From positions 3,550,501 through 3,614,500 of the forward strand of contig NC_056413.1 of the NCBI RefSeq assembly GCF_905147365.1: a DNA stretch of 64,000 bases. Reading direction: 5' to 3'. Made by a program: the position numbers and the translations under genes. Shown here in pieces: positions 23,437 through 35,500 of this stretch (its first letter is position 1; each line of letters starts with the position of its first letter). This stretch comes from Aricia agestis (Eukaryota; Arthropoda; Insecta; Lepidoptera; Lycaenidae). The notes under the pieces were generated by a model. The model worked only from the letters and a program-made list of their open reading frames with translations, had not been told where the DNA came from and searched no databases.

Positions 23437-23875
23437 TAATGATGATGATGATGATGATGAATTTAATTTGCATAGTAGCATATGCTTTCAGTTCTTAAAA
23501 CAGCGCCTAAACCCGCAAACTTGTATTTATAAGGAATCCGGAGTTCTCTTAGTATCTTCGGAACCATAGTATACCTCGGTGCAAAATCTTGCGTTTTGGT
23601 AGCATATGCTTAGGATGCTTCTTATAAAACCAAAATCACCATATGTTTCCATATAAATTTAGAGGAGTTCCCTCGATTACTCATGGATCCCATCATCAGG
23701 TCACCACTTTTGTGAACATGGTACCAAATTGGAGTGGAACCTAATACAACAAAACAAAAATTTCGAAAATCGGTTCACAAACGGCGGAGTAATCGTTGAA
23801 CATACACAAATAAAAAAAATAAAATATCCACAGCCGAACCTATAACCTCCTCCTTTTTGGAAGTCGGTTAAAAAC
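23437..23875 (-). repeat. CGACTTCC...GCATATGCTACC repeat, copy 2
   Basis: Inverse copy of the 12.4 kb repeat; begins with a GATGATGAT tail and ends GGAAGTCGGTTAAAAAC. Confidence 0.75.
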
Positions 23876-24650
23876 TAAACGCAGGACCGGTTTTAGCACA
23901 ATTTCTTCGGCGCCCAGGGTGCTAATAGTGCTGAAATTGGCGTCCCCTTTGTTTGCCTTCTGCGACCCTTTTTGCCCGGCGCCCTGGGCGTTCGCCTAGC
24001 GTCGCCCGCCCCTAACGCCGCTACTGACCAAACGGGCGCACTCAGACAATTTTAATGATGATTAAACTTCATTATAATGAAGAGTTTGACAGAATGTATT
24101 GTAATGGAGCTTATGTCAACTTTTTAATTAGATTTTATTTGTCTCTGAGTGCTAAGTATGTCATGCTCTAACATACTTAGACAAGAAATCAAGTAATTTC
24201 AGTAAAGTTGTAGACGCTTTACTACTTATGGAGTTTTGGAGGAAAAACAAAATAGTATGTTTTATGAATTTACGTAATTTTCCCACACTTGTGCACGAAG
24301 GATATGTAATGGTTAATATCCTACTAATATAATTACACATTAAATAGGTACTCAATTCATTCATGCCAGCCAAAACCTTTAACAGATTTTACTATGGCTG
24401 GTAGAGTGAAGCCACGTTGCTTTGCGTCAAGCTAAAAAAGCAAATAAATTGTACATAATAAGATATTATTAAATTCTTTTGTCCATAATATTGTGTAATT
24501 ATTTTCATTACATTGGAGTGTATTTTATTTGTATTATTGAATTATAGATTATATTTAATAATATTTCAATACTGACTTAATTAAAATCTAAGGGTGGGTT
24601 GAACCAGAGGCGTGGTTAAAGTTAAAGTTATGGTTATAGTTAAAGCTAAA

Positions 24651-24786
24651 GACTGGGTTGCACCAGAGGCGTGGGTAAAGTTAAAGTTAAATATGGCGTC
24701 CAAACACCCCATATTCTCATACGACATCTGTCAATTTTTCCGGTTATAGTTAAGGTTAAAGTTAAAGTTAGTTGGTGCAATCCAGT
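24651..24786. mobile_element. GGGTTGCACC MITE nested in a copy of its own family
   Basis: AGACTGGGTTGCACCAGAGG opens it and GGTGCAATCCAGTCTTA closes it; the outer element resumes directly after. Confidence 0.7.
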
Positions 24787-24830
24787 CTTAAGGTTTAACT
24801 TTGACCACAGAATTTGACAGATGACAGCTG

Positions 24831-25012
24831 GTCCGACAAGGCTTGAAATGAACGTGGGCGGGGACGCTGCTGGAAAAGGAGAACTGTCAAAATGGCGTTT
24901 TTGATAAATAAATAAATAAAATATATTTTTATTCAAAATGGGTATCATGATACACTTTCATGTAAGCGTTAGTTCCTTTTTTTCGCCACGTGCAGTTAAA
25001 GCCTTGTCGAGC
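24831..25012. mobile_element. GTCCGACAAGGCTT MITE nested in copy 4
   Basis: Ends GTCCGACAAGGCTT and GCCTTGTCGAGC are inverted. The interior GCTGCTGG...GGAGAACTGTCAAAA...GCGTTAGTTCCTTTTT matches two more copies (17532-17678, 61749-61878). A run of ATAA and about 55 bp of extra sequence is inserted at 24903-24958. Confidence 0.72.
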
Positions 25013-25427
25013 TCTATGGTTATGGTTAAATATGGCATCCATTTTTGAGTTTAACCAAAGATTTGACATTATGCATTGTAGTTAAATTTAAAGTTATAGT
25101 TAAAGTTAAAGTAAGTTGGTGCAACCCACCCTAAGGGGACTTGTAGAGGTGAACATAATAAAGTCTTCATCATTAAAATATAATATTTAATAAATGCTTT
25201 AACTAGTATCACATTTAAAATATGGATTATGGAGCTTATTTGCCATAAGTCTGAATACATAGTTCTAACATCTTTTTTGTAAATTTTGATGGGTAAGGTC
25301 TACTTTTTTACTTGGGGTAATAATGTGTTGAATCTGGATATAATAGTTTTTCAAGATTCCATTTTCCATAATTTTACAATAACTTTGTTTATAAAGTTAA
25401 TGATTTTGCAGCATTTGTTTTACAGAC

Positions 25428-25599
25428 TTAGGCCGGTATAAATAGTCAGTACTCAAGATGCATATTCTCGGTCTCAAGACACGGTTCAGGCTCTGTGATT
25501 ACTGATTGGTTGGCTGTCAAAATTTGGACCAATCATAGAGCCGAACCGCGTCTTGAGACCGAGATGCATCTTGAGTACTGACTATTTATACCGGCCTAA
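25428..25599. mobile_element. TTAGGCCGGTATAAATAGTC palindromic MITE
   Basis: The two arms (about 60 bp) TTAGGCCGGTATAAATAGTC / GACTATTTATACCGGCCTAA match closely through TCGGTCTCAAGAC. Confidence 0.75.
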
Positions 25600-25732
25600 G
25601 AAGTGGAATGCAGTATTTTTCGAGACATAAACGGCCTTTTAAAGTCTATATTTCCAGTATGCCAAAGAATTAAAGTTAGATATTGTATATCCTTGTCTGA
25701 AGTAGGTGGGCAAAAATGTTGAAAACATTATA

Positions 25733-25991
25733 CAAGGTGTAAGTTGTAACTAAGTGATAAGACTCTAGGGTGCGTATGAATCCCCTGTAAAGAGTTCACT
25801 GTCAAAGTAGCAGCACTGAAAGAGTAACTTTTTTAAACTTTTGTATGGAAAAATCCCTAGCGCTGCGCGCTGGGTTGCTTGCCCATAAAAATCATGAAAA
25901 AATTTGCTCTGTTAGCGCTGCTACTTTTATAGCGAATTCTATATTATACATACACACCCTTAACATTATCTTGAAGTTTTGTTCCACTCTG
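25733..25991. mobile_element. TA-CAGGGTGTAAC MITE, copy 2, diverged
   Basis: CAAGGTGTAAGTTGTAAC to TTTGTTCCACTCTG; shares CTAGGGTGCGTATGAATCC and AGTAGCAGCACTGAAAGAG. Confidence 0.65.
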
Positions 25992-26136
25992 TATAGTTAT
26001 AATATCGTCAAACAAGGCGTGTTTTGTAAATAATGATGTCATCGAAGGACCTCAAACCTTAAAAGATGGTATTTCAACTTTTCATCATAACTTTGTGCAG
26101 TAAATAATATTATAATCAATATGCTCTTATGATATT

Positions 26137-26690
26137 TTACAGTGCCGATCGGTCTGATCCTGACAAGCAATATTGTGTGTGATTAATAGGGTCCCAATGT
26201 TGAAAATTGCTCATGCGTCTCATGATTTGCGGTCCGGGACGAACCGTCAACGGCTGGACTTGGCACTGCCCGTACACGATATAGTCGCGTCTCAAAATCC
26301 CGTGTTTGACGAGGCTCGTCAAAATGATGTTGAGATGGTCAAATTGCGCCTGATCGGGTATGTCAGTGACGTAGTTGCCTATGAAGGAAATGGTGATGCT
26401 CTTCTCGTTCCATGCTGTGACCATCGCGCTGAAAACGTTGGCGCCGCGTCCTTCGAACACCAGCCCTTTGCCGCCAACTAGAAAGTTCGGTTCGATGTCC
26501 CCGAAGCCTCTCCTTAGATCGTTCTCTTGGATCATCATCATGGTCTCTATGCACTGGAATCTCTCGTCGCAGAAGTCGGTGACGGAGTGACCGATGATGA
26601 CGTATTGGAGCGGCGTTTGGAGGAATTCTACGGTGTATGCGGGCATCGCGTGCCATTCTAGGCGTCGGAGGTACCAGTCTGCTTGTATGT
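26137..26690 (-). CDS. PGRP exon with the whole recognition domain
   Basis: Acceptor CTCCTTTCAG opens the exon and its first two bases complete a GAC codon. It encodes the full PGRP fold (WYLRRLEWHA, QYVIIGHSV, NFLVGGKGLVFEGRG, SITISFIGNYVTDIP, RPGPQIMRRM, FQHWDP) and ends at TAA. One exon for the entire domain is unusual, since insect PGRP domains are often split. Confidence 0.88.
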
Positions 26691-29600
26691 CTGAAAGGAG
26701 ATAAAATCATTTCAAAATATACACAGGTGTCGGTGACGGTAGCCACTTCAGCTACGCAGGTGTTATTTTAATACTCTGAAATTAAAGTAAGCTATTGAAA
26801 TGTTAGCTTTATGTAGTGTTACTCAAGAGTGAATCTATTAACTTTTAAAGGATTTATTCCAATAGCCGGTGTAATTGGCCAAACAGTATCTATTCTCACT
26901 TTCTTTACGCTCGTAACCTATTGGGACGGTTGACTGACATGACTAGCGAGAGTTCAGAGTTTAGACGCAGGATTACGCCCGTCAACTGTAAAATATATAG
27001 ATGAAAATGATTTTTGTGGAAGAAAAATATCCTTATAGCGCAGTAGTCGATGACAAAAACATCATCCTAAGACCAGGGTCCGATCTGGGACCAGTGACGG
27101 ATTAGCATTTAGCCCTTAATCAAGTAGTCCATCGAATAAAGCAATTCTAGAGTGCGTGAGCGGGATCGTGGGATTTTTTTTCGGAAACGTGTACAGAGTA
27201 ACTAGTTCATAAACATACTAAAAGTCCTGGACACTAGGGGTACTGGCGGAGTGGGGAGAGGGGGGAAAGGACCCATTTTTGTGTTTTTCGCTTATATCTT
27301 AAAATTGGTGCGTTCTAGAGAAAAACTTTCAAAGAGTAGATAAAAGGCCATAAAATTATCTACAAATAATACCTGGAATGTTTTATAAAATTTCTTACCG
27401 TTTTCGAGTTACACCTTTTCGAAAAGTAGGGGTAAAATGGGGAAAATGCCCATTTTTGTGTTTTTCAGTCATATATCAAAATTGAAAACATTTTAAAAAT
27501 ATCCTACCGTTTTCGAGTTACACCGTTTCGAAAATGAGATTTTTTAACTTATTGGCTGCTACTTTATATCTTATTAGCTGACCCAGCAGACTTCATCCTG
27601 CCGAGTAAATTCGCCCTAAACACCCTAACCCTACCATACATACCTCTATCCAACCTACTCACCTACAAAAAAAAACCTATGTTCTTCTTTTTCTAAACCA
27701 CCCCCAACAATTTCCAGCCAAATCGGGTCAGCCGTTATTGAGTTATTTTTATAACTAACAATACTTTCTTTTAAATATAGAAGATAAAACATTTTATCAC
27801 AAACTGTTGGCAATCAGGCTCTTTAGTTCAACGAATTAGGTAGTAATTCGTTGCTTTAGTGTCGCGTGTTCCAGTGTTTTATGAGGTCAGTGGCAAAATT
27901 AAAGCCAGACATTAGCTCACACCCACCAACTGAAAGTGCAGCTAAACAACATTCCCGGCGCACCTCCGAGCTGCCTCCAGACATATGGGGATGGAAATCT
28001 ACACAAAACATACTTGAACCCATAAAAACTGAAGACGCACCAGCCCCCGAGACACTACTACAAACAATATTTTGCCGCTGCACAAAAGACTGTAGCAGTG
28101 GCAAATGTGGGTGCAGAAAAGCAATGCTCAATTGTTCAGCGGCATGCCTTCATTGTGAAGGAAATGCCTCAACGGCGTATCTTTTAATGAAGAAGACGAT
28201 AATGATGATGAAGAGCTTCAAGAAACGCCTACCAATGAGGATGAACAAATGACAGAGGAAGAACCAGGACCCTCCCAAGCTAAAAGAATGAAAAAGTCAT
28301 GCTAAAAGAATGAAAAAAATTATGTGAGACACCGAATTTATAAAGAACCAGATGATCAGATGTTAAGTCAGATGTAGATTAAAGTGTTAAAGTCTAGGTG
28401 TAGGGTAGGGTAGGGATAGGGCAGGAATAGAATAGGGATAGGGTAGGTGTATTTACTGGTCAGGATGACGTATGCCGGGCCAGCTAATAAGTTATAGACC
28501 AGCAGCTAGTAAGTTAAAAAAAAACTAATTTTTGAAAAGGTGTAACTCGAAAACGGTAGGACATTTTAAAAATGTTTTAGGTGCAATTTGTAGATAATTT
28601 AATGGTCCTTCAACTATACTTTGAAAGTTTTTCTCTAGAATGCACCAATTTTGAGATATGACTGAAAAACACAAAAATGGGTATTTTCCCCATTTTACTA
28701 CTTTTCGAAAAGGTGTAACTCTAAAACGGTAAGAAATTTTATAGAACATTTCAGGTATTATTTGTAGATAATTTTATGGTCTTTTATCTACTCTTTGAAA
28801 GTTTTTCTCTAGAACGCACCAATTTTGACATATAAGCGAAAAACACAAAAATGGGCCCTTTCCCCCCCTCCCCCCACTCCGCCAGTACCCCTAGTGTCCA
28901 GGACTTTTAGTATATTTATGAACTAGTTACTCTGTACACGTTTCCGAAAAAAATTTCTCAAGATCCCGCTCACGCACTCTAGACCCCCCTTTGAGCGATT
29001 CATTCAATGGACTATAGGCCCTAGGCCCTAGGGCATCACGTCTGAGGGGGCACCAGAAGAGTAAAGGTTCAAAGACCGATTCTAGTTGAGATACGGATAG
29101 GGGGGCCCACAGGCATGGATCGCTTAGGGCATCAAGTAGTCTTAATCCGTCACTGTCTGGGACGAGCTAGGCATTTGCCTATAGCGGCAAAAATGGGGTG
29201 CGGCAAAATTGACTTATTCCTATCTTACAGCCTATCTATTAGTCATCCATCAAGTTTGAGAATTTTACCATCCAACCTACTTCAGGTGGGATAGTGGAAA
29301 TATTTTTAAAGTATTGTATTTCCATTCCTAACAAAACTAGCTTAGGACTTATATGGTTTACTGTATGTAAATGTTATGTGTAAATGCTATAGCAGGGCTA
29401 GGGCAGCCTGCTAGGGCTGTCTATGGCAAAACCTTCCTTGTAGGACAGCTGTAGGCTGTAGCTGAGATACATTCTTGTCCCATACCCAGTGCCGGTTTAA
29501 CATTACCAGCGCACTGGGTCCGAGATTTCTTAGGCGCCCATGAGCTAAAAAAGGGGCACCGCAGGCGCCCTTTGCCTGCTCTCCTCTCGGTGCCCTGGGC

Positions 29601-32554
29601 GGCCCATACCGAGGTCGATGATGCTGGGCTTAGGCAGCGCGATGTGGACTATGTACACCACCAGCGCGGACGCGACGACCAGCGACCAGCACACGAACAC
29701 CGCGGCGCTGCAGCTCAGCCGGTTGTGCTGCGACGACACCAGCTGCAAGCCCAGGAGACGACCTAGAATCATAAGTATAATGCACCTAAGAAAATATAAT
29801 AATGACGAACTGACATTATAATATATTATGTATAATCACTTAGATAATATAATATTATCTACAGGGTGTAACAAAAGTAAGTGATAATACTTTAGGGTGT
29901 GTACGTGTTCCTTGTACACAGTTCACTGTGAAAGTAGCAGCGCTAAAAGACTAAATTTTTTGTTTCACTTTTGTATGGGGAAACTCGTGAAGCTCGGGCC
30001 CTTGCCCATACAAAAGTGAAAAATTTTTTTAGTCTTTCAGCGCTGCTACTTTAACAGTGAACTCTCTACAAGGAACACGTACACACCCTAAAGTATTATC
30101 ACTTATTTTTGTTACACACTGTATAATCACTTAGATAGCCCCCTACTAGGGGCTTGCTACTAGGGCCCCCCTAGTAGATATTATCCGCAACAAGTCGTAT
30201 GCGCAGAAGTTTATTCTGTGGCAACCGTCATAGCTAGGCAATTTTGTTCGACAAACGTAAATTGCCAAATCTTCTAAAGACTTTTACAATCGAAACGACT
30301 TTGGTAATTTGTATGGAAATTTAAATTACGACTATAAAGTCCACACTCCACTGAATTAGTTTAAAATTAATGCATTAGCTAGGCATTAGCATATCTACCG
30401 CGTACGTTGAATTAAATTACTTACGTCTTACTTATTTTAAACAATACTTTTCCTTACATTTCGTTTTTATAGGGTTCCGTAATCAACAAGGAACCCTTAT
30501 AGCAGGGCTTCCCAAACTTATTTGTACTGTGACGCCCTTGGGACTTTGCCATTTCTTTACGACGCCCCTCAAGTCTCAACCCAGCCCCCAAAAATACTTT
30601 CCAATTTTAAAACCAGCCTATGTTATCATAAAAACACTATAATTTGGACATTTATATTTTTGATTAGGAAATAATGACCAAATTAAAAGATAAAAAAATT
30701 AAAAGAGATATTCATGAAGGATATGAAAACCAGCGAGGCTGGCTAATGCTCGCTAGTCGCTTGCTTTTTTGAGCATAGCTTCTGAAACCGGGGATTGACT
30801 GCCCGGGAATCGTGATGTAAGAATAAAATATGACATATTATATATTATACATATTTGGTTGTGTTGACATGCGACGCCCCTGGGACAGTGTCGCGACGCA
30901 CAGTTTGGGAAGCCCTGCCTTATAGTTTCGGTCTGTCCGTCCATCTGTTTGTCTGTCCGTCTGTCCGTCTGTCCTTCTGTCCGTCTCCGACTAGGACCTA
31001 CAAAGCCGTAATTTGGCATGAATGCACATATTCTTTATTAAAATCTTAAAAAAATATTTTTTATGTAACTACCTCCCAAAAATATTTTTTATGTACTACA
31101 CCCATCAAACGGGGATGAATCTCCCAAACATCGTGTGGGGTGTCGTTTGGGTGTCGTTGGATAGGTTTTTAAAAAAATTATATGGGAATCATAGATCATT
31201 TTCTGATTTAGGCATCCATATTTTGTGAAATATTAAGTTTTGAAGTGGAAAAAATCGTTAGTGTCCAGTGTTTCCCTTTTACCAGCTAAACAGTTGTTTC
31301 TGGAAATGTAAAAAAAATCACGGGAGTAGGAAATATGCTGAATTTAAAACGAAACTATCACGGCTAAGAATAGAAGACTTCATAATATTATGTTGTTGAG
31401 TACTTGAGTAGGTATAATAGGCGATCAACTAAAAAAATTTATTCGGAGAAGTACCTACCTATAAAAGGAACTTTTCGTTCAAATTGTTATTACTAATTAT
31501 TAGTGTTGATAGTGTAAAACACGTTATAAATGTGCATTCATTGACTATACAAAAATTAGCAAAAACTAGCTGTACTACGGAACTACGGAACCCTATATTG
31601 CGCATGGCCCGACACGCACTTGGCCGGTTTTAATTTTCTAAGGGTTGGGTTACACCAACTAACTATAACTGTAACTTTAACTATAACTACAATGCAAAAT
31701 GTCAAAAAGTACCTCCGCTCGTACGTAGGTATATCTGAAAATTTACTATGTTTTACAGTGTTATATTTTTAATTTCTCCGGTTAAAGCTAAAGGACATAT
31801 TTAACTAGAACCTTAACTTTAACCACGCCTTTGGTGCAACCCAACCTAAATAATTTTATTAATAGACTTACTTTCAATTGCCACAGCAAAAACTATCATG
31901 TGTCCTTTCCCAGGACCTAAAGTTCATAATAAACTTCATCCAAATCGTTAGTTTAAGCGAGAAAATCTAAAAACCCAATACCCATATTTTGTTGACACTG
32001 CACTCTCTTGAGTCTTGACCTACCTTCATTAGTTGAGTAGGTAATACGCACTAAAGAGATAATAAAGTAGGAATTACCTATTAATAATAACCAAGCTCTT
32101 AGCTAACGTCAAGTGGAACTATTTCATTATCGGCTCAAAGTGCTAGTAGATATATGAGATTCTACAAAGTTATAACCCAAGAGCCTGTGACAGCCAGACC
32201 TTCGCAATTTTATAAAAGTTAAAAGTTTGCCTGTTTATTACCTACAATTTTCGATTTTTTAAAAATCGATTTTTATAAAAAATGGGTTAAAAAAATAACG
32301 CACAACGTTAATAATCTAGTTTTTCTGCCGGCACTCCCGGAGTGCAACTCGTCTTTTTTAAGACAACCCTCCCGCATGGGATTAGGTGAGATGTTGCTGG
32401 ACCTTTTCTTCCTATATCTATTTAGGCGTATTTGTGGGCGCCCCAGCGATTCAGGAATCTCCCTGTTCAAAACATGAGGCCGCCATTAAAAATGCTTTTT
32501 AGGGTTCCGTAGCCAAATGGCAAAAAACGGAACCCTTATAGATTCGTCATATCT

Positions 32555-32585
<31 letters not shown>

Positions 32586-35500
32586 CGTCCGTCCGTATGT
32601 CACAGCCACTTCCCTCCAAAACTATAAGAGCTATACAATTGAAACTTGGTAAGTAGATGTAGTCTGTGAACCGCTTTAAGATTTTGATACAAAAATGGAA
32701 AAAATATAAAATATTTTAGGGGTCCCCATAGACACAACTGAAACAAAACATATTTTTTTCATCTAACCTATGCGTGTGGGATAACAGCTAAGGATAGGTC
32801 TTCAAAAATCATATTGAGGTTTCAAATATCATTTTTTTAACCTGAATAGTTTGCGAGAGACACTCTTCCAAAGTGGTAAAAAAATGTGTGTCCCCCCCTC
32901 TAACTTGGCCGGTTTTTTTTCTTATCGTTCAATGCAGTGATAACCACAAAAATTATCGATTAAAACGCATAGATACGCGGTGAATCATGAGTCGTAATTC
33001 ATTTTATTGTTATTTTCGTGTTTATTTACCTACTTTGACAAGCTGGTATAAATTAACTCTCTTGCTAATGAAATAATAACATTTAATACAGTCTATCTAT
33101 AATATAATATTGGAAGTCCAAGCAAAGATAGCGGATCTCCAATAGCCATGTCAAATTGGTTAAGCTACTATACCATTAAATTCATAATACAAAAAATACG
33201 TAACAATTTTAGTTACCTAACATAAGTACTTACTTACATATTTTCCACTTATTAAAATGGAATATTAACGGCACATTTCGACCTGTAAGCGGCGACCTCT
33301 GTAAATAAGACTGTGAGACGACTTTAATTTTAAACCATGCTAGCACGGCGACCAGCGGAAATGCGAAAGTATGGACAAACTGTGGAAATAAACCCAAGGT
33401 GCCGTTCCGATCTTTTTTCGTCATAAAGTGGCATTTTAATTAAATTTTTCGGAACGAAAAAAGATCGGAACGGCACCTTAGGTTTATTTCCACAGTTTGT
33501 CCATACTTTCGCATTTCCGCTGGTCGCCGTGCTAACACTACTGGAAAACTAGATTAGTAGAAACTCTCAATAATTGGTAGGTACACATGTCTTGGTCACT
33601 TCAGATCCCAAATCCCAATTAACCAATTTTCACTGTCTTTAAATAATCTTTGACTTACTACGAGATTATTGGACTTCTTTGCGTCGCTCCTTAAACTATT
33701 GCTTTCAAAATGTTTGTTTTGTATATCACAACTCAATAACATAATGTAATTAATACAGACTATATTTTTATCTGAAGATTAGCAAAAATTCAAAAGAATA
33801 ATAATCGGTTTGCTCCTGAACCTAGACAGCTGATACTAACAGTAATTAGTATGGTTTTTGCATTAAAATTGTTCTCAGATAGACTACATTATTGACCCAT
33901 GACCTCTGCTGCATAAAATATCTCATTAATAAAAATTATTATTTTTAACAAAAAATTAAAACTGACTTCCAAGGTAAAAACAATAATATTATGAACTAAA
34001 AAGTATTTAATAACTCTTACTCTATAATAGTGCCTTTTTCAGAATTCGTCTAAATCTCAACTATTTCTGTACATACTACAGTCTTCATTATTTGAAGTTG
34101 GTACCAGCTAATTTTATCGTGAGTTCAGTCAATGTCAGAATATCTGAAGCTTTTGGGACTGGTACCGACTTCAAAGTAATGAAGACTGTAGTATGTACAG
34201 AAATAGTTGAGATTTAGACGAATTCTGAAAAAGGCACTATTATAGAGTAAGAGTTATTTAATACTTTTTAGTTCATATTATTATTGTTTTTACCTTGGAA
34301 GTCGGTTTTAATTTTTTGTTAAAAATAATAATTTCACTCTTTTTAGTTATCTACAAGATATGGCTTTATGCGTAAATAACCACTACGAATGTTAACTATT
34401 CTCGTGCTCTGTTCCGGACAACTTTGCCCTGCTCTATCCTGGCTGCTCTATTCCGGCTGCTACTTCCCTGTCCGGACCACTGCTATCTTGCAGCAGAGTT
34501 TGCTTCGCCTGGAGCCGACCACGTGCTGCTCATGCCGTCTGATTGACGCACCTACCACACACTGAACTAGCTGCCACCGACGGGGTCCCAAACATCTCGG
34601 CAACAACAGCTGGCCGTCGACCCTTCGCCTGTCTGGAAGCTCACGGAGACCTGAGGAGCTGGAGTCCCCCAAGTCGCTGTCTGATCCCAAGATAAGTGTA
34701 GTGTCCCTACCCGTGAATTAAAAGAACCGCGAAATAGACTGAGGCTAGGCTTCGTACCCGCGTTACCCGCTCTCCGACTAACTAGGTTTCTCTTCTCTTT
34801 TTCTTTTAAATAAATTTGTTAAATTGTTTAATTCTCTTCTTATTTATCTCTATCTCTTCTTTTTTTTTGTCCCTGCTCCGGACCAGGTGACAACATTATG
34901 TTACTGTAAGCGAAATTGTGGTAAATGCTTGCAGTTATCTAAGCGATGCTGCAATTTAAAAACTTTTATCTTTAAAGGTACAGGAGTTTTGTTCAGTGCC
35001 TTTGGACCAAGAGACACCTTCGTATGAACTTTCTCTTATTCGTAACATACCTATGTTTAAGTTACTAGAAACAACATTTTAACCACTATGAGTCTTTTGA
35101 TTAATTTCAAGGATTTCCCTCGATTGCTCATAGACCCCATTAATTTTCCCCATTATATATTCGGCACAATTATGATTTTGATGATGATTATCAAATAAAT
35201 TGATGTGTTGGCTTATGCTTTCAGTTGTTTAAACAACGCTGAAATCCCCGAACCTGTATCTAAAAGGATTCAAAAGTTCTGTTGGGTACCTTCGGATCCA
35301 GGGTATAGCCTGGTTCGAAATCTTACTTTTTGGTAGCATTTACCTCGAATACTTCAGAAAAAATTGAAATCACTATATGTTTCCATACCAATTTCAAGGA
35401 GTCCCTTTGATTCCTCCAGGATCTCATCATCAGATCACCACTTTTGTGAACATGGTACCAAATTCGAGTTAAACCCTATACAACACAAAAAGAATTTTGA

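Larger units (their letters stand above)
24590..25134. mobile_element. GGGTTGCACC MITE, copy 4, with two elements nested inside
   Basis: The outer left end is at 24593 (GGGTGGGTTGAACCAGAGG) and the right end at 25134 (GGTGCAACCCACCCT). A complete second copy of the same family (24651-24786) is inserted, and a GTCCGACAAGG element occupies 24831-25012. Confidence 0.75.

Noticed and set aside
26173..26590. Plus-strand and alternative minus frames over the PGRP exon
   Set aside because: They are antisense or frame shadows of the conserved PGRP domain.
26137..26690. Annotation of the PGRP as an N-acetylmuramoyl-alanine amidase
   Set aside because: All four zinc-site positions are substituted.
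29545..29609. Extension of the transmembrane exon into GMGRPGHREE residues
   Set aside because: A GT donor at 29609 gives a correct GAC codon with the next exon; the extension is intron and repeat.
33230..33424. Minus-strand frame PQFVHTFAFPLVAVLAWF as an extra PGRP exon
   Set aside because: It lies in a near-perfect palindrome, and the flanking PGRP exons already join in phase 1 without it.
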